Source: CAYQUC01 sp964514215
Lineage (GTDB): Bacteria > Pseudomonadota > Gammaproteobacteria > UBA6429 > Thiohalophilaceae
Assembly: GCA_964514215.1 (NCBI GenBank)
Contig: CAZEPW010000001.1
Span: 60,067-124,066 of the forward strand
Reading direction: 5' to 3'
Length of the DNA: 64,000 nt
Of the stretch, positions 59,775-64,000 are shown in pieces. Under the pieces are notes generated by a model. It was not told where the DNA came from, made no database searches, and saw only the letters and a list, made by a program, of their open reading frames with translations. The position numbers and the translations under genes were made by a program. Each line of letters begins with the position of its first letter. Positions within the stretch are counted from its first letter, which is position 1.

Positions 59775-60542
59775 TTAAAAAAAGATTGAGAAACCGAGAC
59801 TGGCATTTAAAAACTCATCATTACGATTGTCGCCTTTAAAAACCACATAATCGCCTAATTCCAGACGAATAATAAAACGTTCGGTTAAATAGTAGTTTAA
59901 CCCGAATCCGGCATTTAATAAGTCCAAATCGGTTGCCGATAAACCTGTTGTGCTATTTGGAACATTTAAAAATTTGCTATAGCCCATAAATGCAAAGGGT
60001 CGAAAATCCATATCAGTATATAATTCTAATAGTATATTGGCTTGATACAGCGGCGAATTTGTATAAATACCGGCAATATGGGTAACGCCAAATTCCAGCA
60101 TGATGTTTTCATTGGTGCGGTACGCCAGACGAATATTGGCGCTGGATTCACCATCAAACGAACCGAGTGTTGCATCGAAGCGAAATTTATCGCGTAAGTA
60201 ATCTTCTATTATTAATTCACGAGTGCCCTTTTTGATGCCGGCACTGGCGAGTGTTTCTTCCATTTGCTCCCGATTGGCCCAACCAATTCGGTTTAAAGTA
60301 CCACGTACTTGATACCAATCGGTTTTGCGTCGAATAATAACAAGTCGCTCGCCACGCTCGATAACATCGTAAATTGGAAAGTTTACCCCAGGGCCGGTGT
60401 GCAGCTCGAGAAAAGGATCGATAACCCGTATCGTGAGATTTTTTTTTGGTTTTTTGTTAGTTTCTGCGGCGCTAACCAAACTTGCTTCAAATAGAAAACA
60501 AATAGCGACAATTATCAGTGTTAAGTTAATTTTTAATTTCAT
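59775..60542 (-). CDS. Exported SH3b domain plus outer-membrane barrel protein
   Basis: A 255-residue protein with a signal peptide (to about residue 25), a bacterial SH3 domain at about 40-95 (L-E-L-H-T-G-P-G-V-N-F-P-I-Y, then W-Y-Q-V-R-G-T-L and I-G-W-A-N-R-E-Q) and, from about 125, barrel-type strands ending in S-I-F-F. SH3b domains often bind peptidoglycan, so the protein may tie the outer membrane to the wall. It is the second gene of the minus-strand cluster. Confidence 0.75.
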   Translation of the reverse strand: MKLKINLTLIIVAICFLFEASLVSAAETNKKPKKNLTIRVIDPFLELHTGPGVNFPIYDVIERGERLVIIRRKTDWYQVRGTLNRIGWANREQMEETLASAGIKKGTRELIIEDYLRDKFRFDATLGSFDGESSANIRLAYRTNENIMLEFGVTHIAGIYTNSPLYQANILLELYTDMDFRPFAFMGYSKFLNVPNSTTGLSATDLDLLNAGFGLNYYLTERFIIRLELGDYVVFKGDNRNDEFLNASLGFSIFF

Positions 60543-60557
60543 TATTATTGTTTTTTA

Positions 60558-61106
60558 TTACGGTTGATCAAATGCTATCCACCGGTAAATTTCACCATAA
60601 TCATTACCACCAGCGTTATTGGTGCTTTCTGATGTTGTGACGAATAAGTTTACATTAATATTACCTTTATGTTCTACGCCACCGGCAAGTTCTGACAATG
60701 GTTTTTTTAATAGCGGACTGGTATGCGCTAATGGGTAGTTATTGGTTGTAACTGTTGGTGCAGTATCTTCTGGCCCTTTAATCACATGGCCTTGGGCTGA
60801 TATAAAGTTACTAATATTTTTTGCATCGGTATCAAGCGGAAGTCCATAAACTTTAAAAGTGCCGCCATTACCGCCGCCAACACCGTGACAAGTTGATGCG
60901 GCGCAATTGATTGCCAAAACTTCACTAATACTCAAATGTGTTGGTGCACTATGGTTTGCCGTATCATTGATAAAATAAGCATAATTTAACGCTTTTTGGT
61001 CAATAGTGCTGCTATCAGGGCTTTGGGGTGTTTCATCACAGGCCACTATAGCCACGCTAGTTAATGTTAGCAGCAATAGAGTTAAAGTCTTGTTAAGTCG
61101 ATTCAT
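60558..61106 (-). CDS. Lipoprotein with a CX4CH motif
   Basis: The frame is open to 61217, but I start it at ATG 61106, which has AGGAAAT upstream and yields a proper lipoprotein signal (T-L-L-L-L-T-L-T-S-V-A-I-V-A-C23); 182 residues. Residues C68-A-A-S-T-C73-H74 form CX4CH, a variant of the haem c site seen in some exported cytochrome-like proteins, in a glycine-rich context (G-V-G-G-G-N-G-G). It is the first gene of the minus-strand cluster and faces two exported CXXCH genes across the second gap. Confidence 0.65.
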   Translation of the reverse strand: MNRLNKTLTLLLLTLTSVAIVACDETPQSPDSSTIDQKALNYAYFINDTANHSAPTHLSISEVLAINCAASTCHGVGGGNGGTFKVYGLPLDTDAKNISNFISAQGHVIKGPEDTAPTVTTNNYPLAHTSPLLKKPLSELAGGVEHKGNINVNLFVTTSESTNNAGGNDYGEIYRWIAFDQP

Positions 61107-61855
61107 CTGGTTATTTCCTACTTCTATATACTTTATTTCGGCAGTATAAAATTTTAATGCAATTTTATATGCGACTTTTCGCATGTATTTTAAATAAATT
61201 GTATGTTTTTTATCCAATAATTTGTATTTACTTGTTACAGATCAGCTAACTATATCGTTTTTTTGCTCACTGGCGTCCGATACTTTAATTAGAGCCTAAT
61301 TTTTACAGATATGGGAAAACGTTAAAAAATAAACCAGTATTCTGGATAATCCATTATTTTAATTATTTCAGTAAGTGCCCCGAGGTGAAATTAAATTTAC
61401 GTCGCGTAATGTTAAATTTAGGCCAATCGCTTTACTGCTGCAAATCTCCAGTTAACTAATATCATAGGTTATCTTTTCAGTATTTTATGCCAACAGCCCA
61501 AAGTGCAGTCGTTATGCATAAAACCCCATAAATTGTCTACTTATTAATCCAATTTTCTTAATGATTTGTTAAATAATAATTAACAAAATAATAGTAATTT
61601 ATAAGCATATGAATTAAAATAGTGTGTTTTTTGTACGATATTAATTTAAAGCTTATTTTTCAATCTTAAAAGTACTGCATAACATCAGCTTATGATACGT
61701 GAAATTTATAGTGTAAATTGCTACAAAACAAAACTNNNNNNNNNNNNNNNNNNNNNNNNNNNNNNNNNNNNNNNNNNNNNNNNNNNNNNNNNNNNNNNNN
61801 NNNNNNNNNNNNNNNNNNNNNNNNNNNNNNNNNNNAAACGCCAGAGGATTGAAAA
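61107..61855. other. Divergent intergenic region with an assembly gap
   Basis: No gene is seen. Positions 61736-61835 are 100 N. TTAAATTTA occurs twice (61391-61399 and 61412-61420), 21 bases apart centre to centre, which is two helical turns and operator-like. AGAGGA at 61843-61848 is the ribosome-binding site of the next gene. Confidence 0.7.
61736..61835. other. Assembly gap, 100 N
   Basis: Exactly 100 undetermined bases. The edges (AAACT before, AAACG after) share only four bases, so no clear overlap is visible, unlike the first gap. Confidence 0.97.
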
Positions 61856-63091
61856 ATGGACGTGAAAAAAACGTTTTTAACAACAAAGAAGATAAGTTCA
61901 GCAGTGTTGATGGTTTTGGGGATCAGTTGTGTATCTTTTGCACAAGCTGCGGCCAGTGACCAAGCAAAACGAATGCACGAGCGCTTAGCCGGTGTGCCAC
62001 CAACCGATGCTGTATTAGCCTCTATGGTGACACAAATAAATGCAGGGGATGGCGTCGCAGCAGCACAAATTGCGATGCAAAATTCATTTTTCTATAACTC
62101 CACGTTAAAGAATTTTGTGATGCCTTGGACAGATAGTCAACGTTCGGTGTTAGGTGATTTAAACGATTACGTTGCCACTGTTGTCGGGGTTGTACGGGAT
62201 GATTTGGATTTTCGCCGTATTCTTTATGATGACATTTTATATACTGCAGCAGGCAATGTTGCTACAGCTTATAGTAAGACAGATAACATTCATTACACTG
62301 AAATTGAATCTAATTTTGTTGATATGAAAGATCCTGCGCAATTGGTTGCAACAACTCAGTCGAGTGCCGCGACCTTAGGTTTACCAGCGGCTGATACTGC
62401 AGGTGTGTTAACCACCAGGCAATCCGCTAAAGCCTTTATGGATGCCGGTACTAACCGTCGTTTGTTTGAATACACTATATTGAATCATCTTTGTATCAGT
62501 ATCGAAGATGCTAACGATATTACCCGTACTCCTGATCGCATTCGTCAAGATGTGTCACGTAGTCCGGGTGGTGATAGCTCAGTTTATTTAAACACTTGTA
62601 TTGGTTGCCATACCGGTATGGATCCAATGATTCAGGCATTTGCTTATTATAATTACAACTCCGATCCGGATATTACAACCATACCTCAGGATCAGTTGGT
62701 TTTTGAGCAAGGTGTTGTGCAATCTAAATATCTTCAAGAATCCGGTGTTTTTCCTTTTGGTTATGTTACAACCAACAGCGATTGGGAAAACTACTGGCGT
62801 GCAGGTCAAAATGCAGTGTTAGGTTGGGCTTGGAAAGAAGAACCTAATCCAGCCGTAGGGGGAGTCTTTGGTAAAGGCACCGGTGCTAAATCACTGGGGC
62901 GTGAATTTGCTTATTCCAAAGCGTTTGCAAGCTGCCAAGTTGAAAAAGTATTTGAAACAGTTTGCTTACGGGCACCAAGCTCACCAGCAGACCGAACAGA
63001 AGTGAGTCGTATTACGGATGTTTTTGATGCAAGTACTTATAATTTGAAAACAGTTTTTGCAGAAACAGCAAACTACTGCAAGGGCAATTAA
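61856..63091 (+). CDS. Exported protein with one CXXCH motif (DUF1588/DUF1592-like)
   Basis: A 411-residue protein. The signal peptide ends at about F-A-Q-A-A-A. The C-terminal half contains G-V-L-T-T-R-Q-S, then N-H-L-C-I-S-I-E-D and the haem motif C248-I-G-C-H252-T-G-M-D-P-M-I-Q-A-F, which recalls the DUF1588/DUF1592 region of planctomycete-type cytochromes (CXXCH followed by M-D-P). It is therefore probably a periplasmic monohaem protein. Function unknown. ATG 61856 follows AGAGGA by seven bases. The next gene is a lipoprotein with its own CXXCH, 73 bases downstream. Confidence 0.65.
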   Translation: MDVKKTFLTTKKISSAVLMVLGISCVSFAQAAASDQAKRMHERLAGVPPTDAVLASMVTQINAGDGVAAAQIAMQNSFFYNSTLKNFVMPWTDSQRSVLGDLNDYVATVVGVVRDDLDFRRILYDDILYTAAGNVATAYSKTDNIHYTEIESNFVDMKDPAQLVATTQSSAATLGLPAADTAGVLTTRQSAKAFMDAGTNRRLFEYTILNHLCISIEDANDITRTPDRIRQDVSRSPGGDSSVYLNTCIGCHTGMDPMIQAFAYYNYNSDPDITTIPQDQLVFEQGVVQSKYLQESGVFPFGYVTTNSDWENYWRAGQNAVLGWAWKEEPNPAVGGVFGKGTGAKSLGREFAYSKAFASCQVEKVFETVCLRAPSSPADRTEVSRITDVFDASTYNLKTVFAETANYCKGN

Positions 63092-63164
63092 GGCGGAATT
63101 AAATCTAATACAGGCACATATCGACATATATAAGTATGAAGTTTAGCTGCACTGGAGACTGATA

Positions 63165-64000
63165 ATGAGAAATTCAATGACTATGATGAATCTAACAACA
63201 GAAAATAAGGCATCGGCATTTAGCAATATGACTAAAAAATTGTTACAAAGTCTTTTGTTAATTAGCGTAATAGGGTTAACCGCCTGTGGTGGCGGTGGTC
63301 GAGATGGCGGACCGAACTATGGCGGTAATGGTGGTGTAGTAACGGGGGGTAATACTCCAACCGGTGGTGGTACTGGGACAGTAACACCGCCAGCTAATTT
63401 AGATGCGCAAAAAGCGTGTTTTCAAAATAGCTTATACCCTTTAATCACAACACCAAGTGCAACGGCAACAGCCGGTACTAATGCTTGTGCCGATTGCCAT
63501 TCAGGTAATCCAGTGGTATTGGGCGCACCATTGTTTGCCAGTGCCGATATGGATGTTGCTTTTGGTAACTTATACAATGTTCGATTGGATTTTATTAATC
63601 CATCACAATCCGCTTTAGTGCGTAAAGTTAATGGCAATCATTATCCAACACGTCTCGCAGCCAACATTGCTGATGCCGTGACGTTATTAACAGCACAAAT
63701 TCAAAAATGGGCGGATGATTGTAATAATCAGGGTGTGCAACCTGCGAGCGGGGGGATTTTTAGCTCGGTAACAACGTTCTCGCAAGCGCAAGCGCTTGCT
63801 GGCGGTGGTCCGATTGCACGTTATAATGCACGAACAATTGCATTGTATTTATTTGAAGATGCCGGTGGCTCTGATGGTAAAACCGTTACTGATGCCAGTG
63901 TGTTAGGTGCGTCATTAAACTTAACGCTAGAAGGTGCCTACACTTGGGAAGCCGATGGTGGTTTAACATTTGGTGGTGGTAAAGCAGTAGCTGATTTAGC
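63165..64000 (+). CDS. Large lipoprotein with a CXXCH motif, 3' truncated
   Basis: The frame is open from ATG 63165 to the end of the window (278 codons) with no stop. A long N-terminus leads to the lipobox G-L-T-A-C, then a Gly/Asn/Thr-rich linker, then C-A-D-C-H-S-G-N-P-V-V, a single haem c motif, in a domain ending near Q-I-Q-K-W-A-D-D-C. From about residue 220 a segment I-A-L-Y-L-F-E-D-A-G-G begins, which resembles the start of a LamG/concanavalin-like domain. Probably a surface-exposed cytochrome-like lipoprotein in an operon with the gene before it. Confidence 0.7.
   Translation, partial: MRNSMTMMNLTTENKASAFSNMTKKLLQSLLLISVIGLTACGGGGRDGGPNYGGNGGVVTGGNTPTGGGTGTVTPPANLDAQKACFQNSLYPLITTPSATATAGTNACADCHSGNPVVLGAPLFASADMDVAFGNLYNVRLDFINPSQSALVRKVNGNHYPTRLAANIADAVTLLTAQIQKWADDCNNQGVQPASGGIFSSVTTFSQAQALAGGGPIARYNARTIALYLFEDAGGSDGKTVTDASVLGASLNLTLEGAYTWEADGGLTFGGGKAVADL

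Noticed and set aside
60558..61217. Longer form of the CX4CH lipoprotein starting at 61217
   Set aside because: The first 37 codons destroy the lipoprotein signal; ATG 61106 has a ribosome-binding site and gives a correct lipobox.
61653..61886. Open frame running across the second gap
   Set aside because: More than 30 of its codons are N, and the rest has no protein-like features; it overlaps the start of a real gene on the other strand.
1..64000. CRISPR arrays, tRNA or rRNA genes, prophage, toxin-antitoxin pairs
   Set aside because: I looked for regularly spaced repeats, tRNA-like arms, integrases and transposases and found none that I could support by eye. A covariance-model scan could still find a small RNA.

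Overview
The window is AT-rich DNA of a Gram-negative, facultatively anaerobic, probably sulfur-oxidising gammaproteobacterium. The basis is inference from gene content: a complete System I cytochrome c maturation operon (ccmABCDEFGHI), an FNR regulator with matching FNR boxes, oxygen-independent hemN, a PhoPQ-like pair, and a SoeABC-type cytoplasmic sulfite dehydrogenase. Two runs of exactly 100 N (3347-3446, 61736-61835) show that it is a scaffold. I saw no tRNA, rRNA, CRISPR array, transposase or phage gene.

Layout. 1-7 kb: housekeeping and membrane genes (MidA-family methyltransferase fragment, uppP, VanZ-like, FAD monooxygenase, cca, TSUP permease), then a Cys-rich small protein and a radical-SAM protein behind an FNR-like box. 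7-11 kb: a GGDEF/EAL protein that appears to start at AUU, a redoxin remnant, and moaA. 11.2-24.3 kb: an anaerobic respiration island. DUF302 and dihaem-cytochrome/DUF302 genes diverge from a nine-cistron-scale stretch whose operon encodes a dihaem lipoprotein, a NapA-like molybdoenzyme, NapG-, NapH-, FixH-like and second NapH-like proteins, a five-haem NapC-like protein and a NapF-like ferredoxin; fnr and hemN follow. Perfect FNR boxes at class II distance precede the operon and hemN. 24.4-38 kb: aldehyde dehydrogenase and acetolactate synthase, STAS protein, PhoPQ-like pair with a PepSY protein, a large hybrid kinase and a penicillin-acylase-family enzyme. 38-41 kb: a three-gene cluster of a ketosynthase III, a haem-oxygenase-fold putative diiron oxidase and an unrecognised protein. 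41.2-49.2 kb: ccmA-ccmI. 49.5-54.3 kb: soeCBA on the minus strand. 54.5-61.1 kb: a minus-strand envelope cluster (TPR protein, exported protein, DUF3570, DUF4266, TlpA-like, two outer-membrane barrels, a lipoprotein with a CX4CH motif). 61.9-64 kb: two exported proteins with single CXXCH motifs, the last cut by the window end.

How it fits together (inference). FNR senses oxygen loss and switches on the NapA-like operon and hemN; MoaA supplies the molybdenum cofactor pathway for both molybdoenzymes; Ccm attaches haem to the many exported CXXCH proteins encoded here. SoeABC would feed electrons from sulfite into the quinone pool, and the NapC/NapGH-like proteins could take electrons out of it towards the periplasmic molybdoenzyme. 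The best candidates for undescribed biology are the NapA-like operon lacking napB and napD, the ketosynthase/diiron oxidase/unknown trio, and the DUF3570/DUF4266 envelope cluster without a visible apbE.
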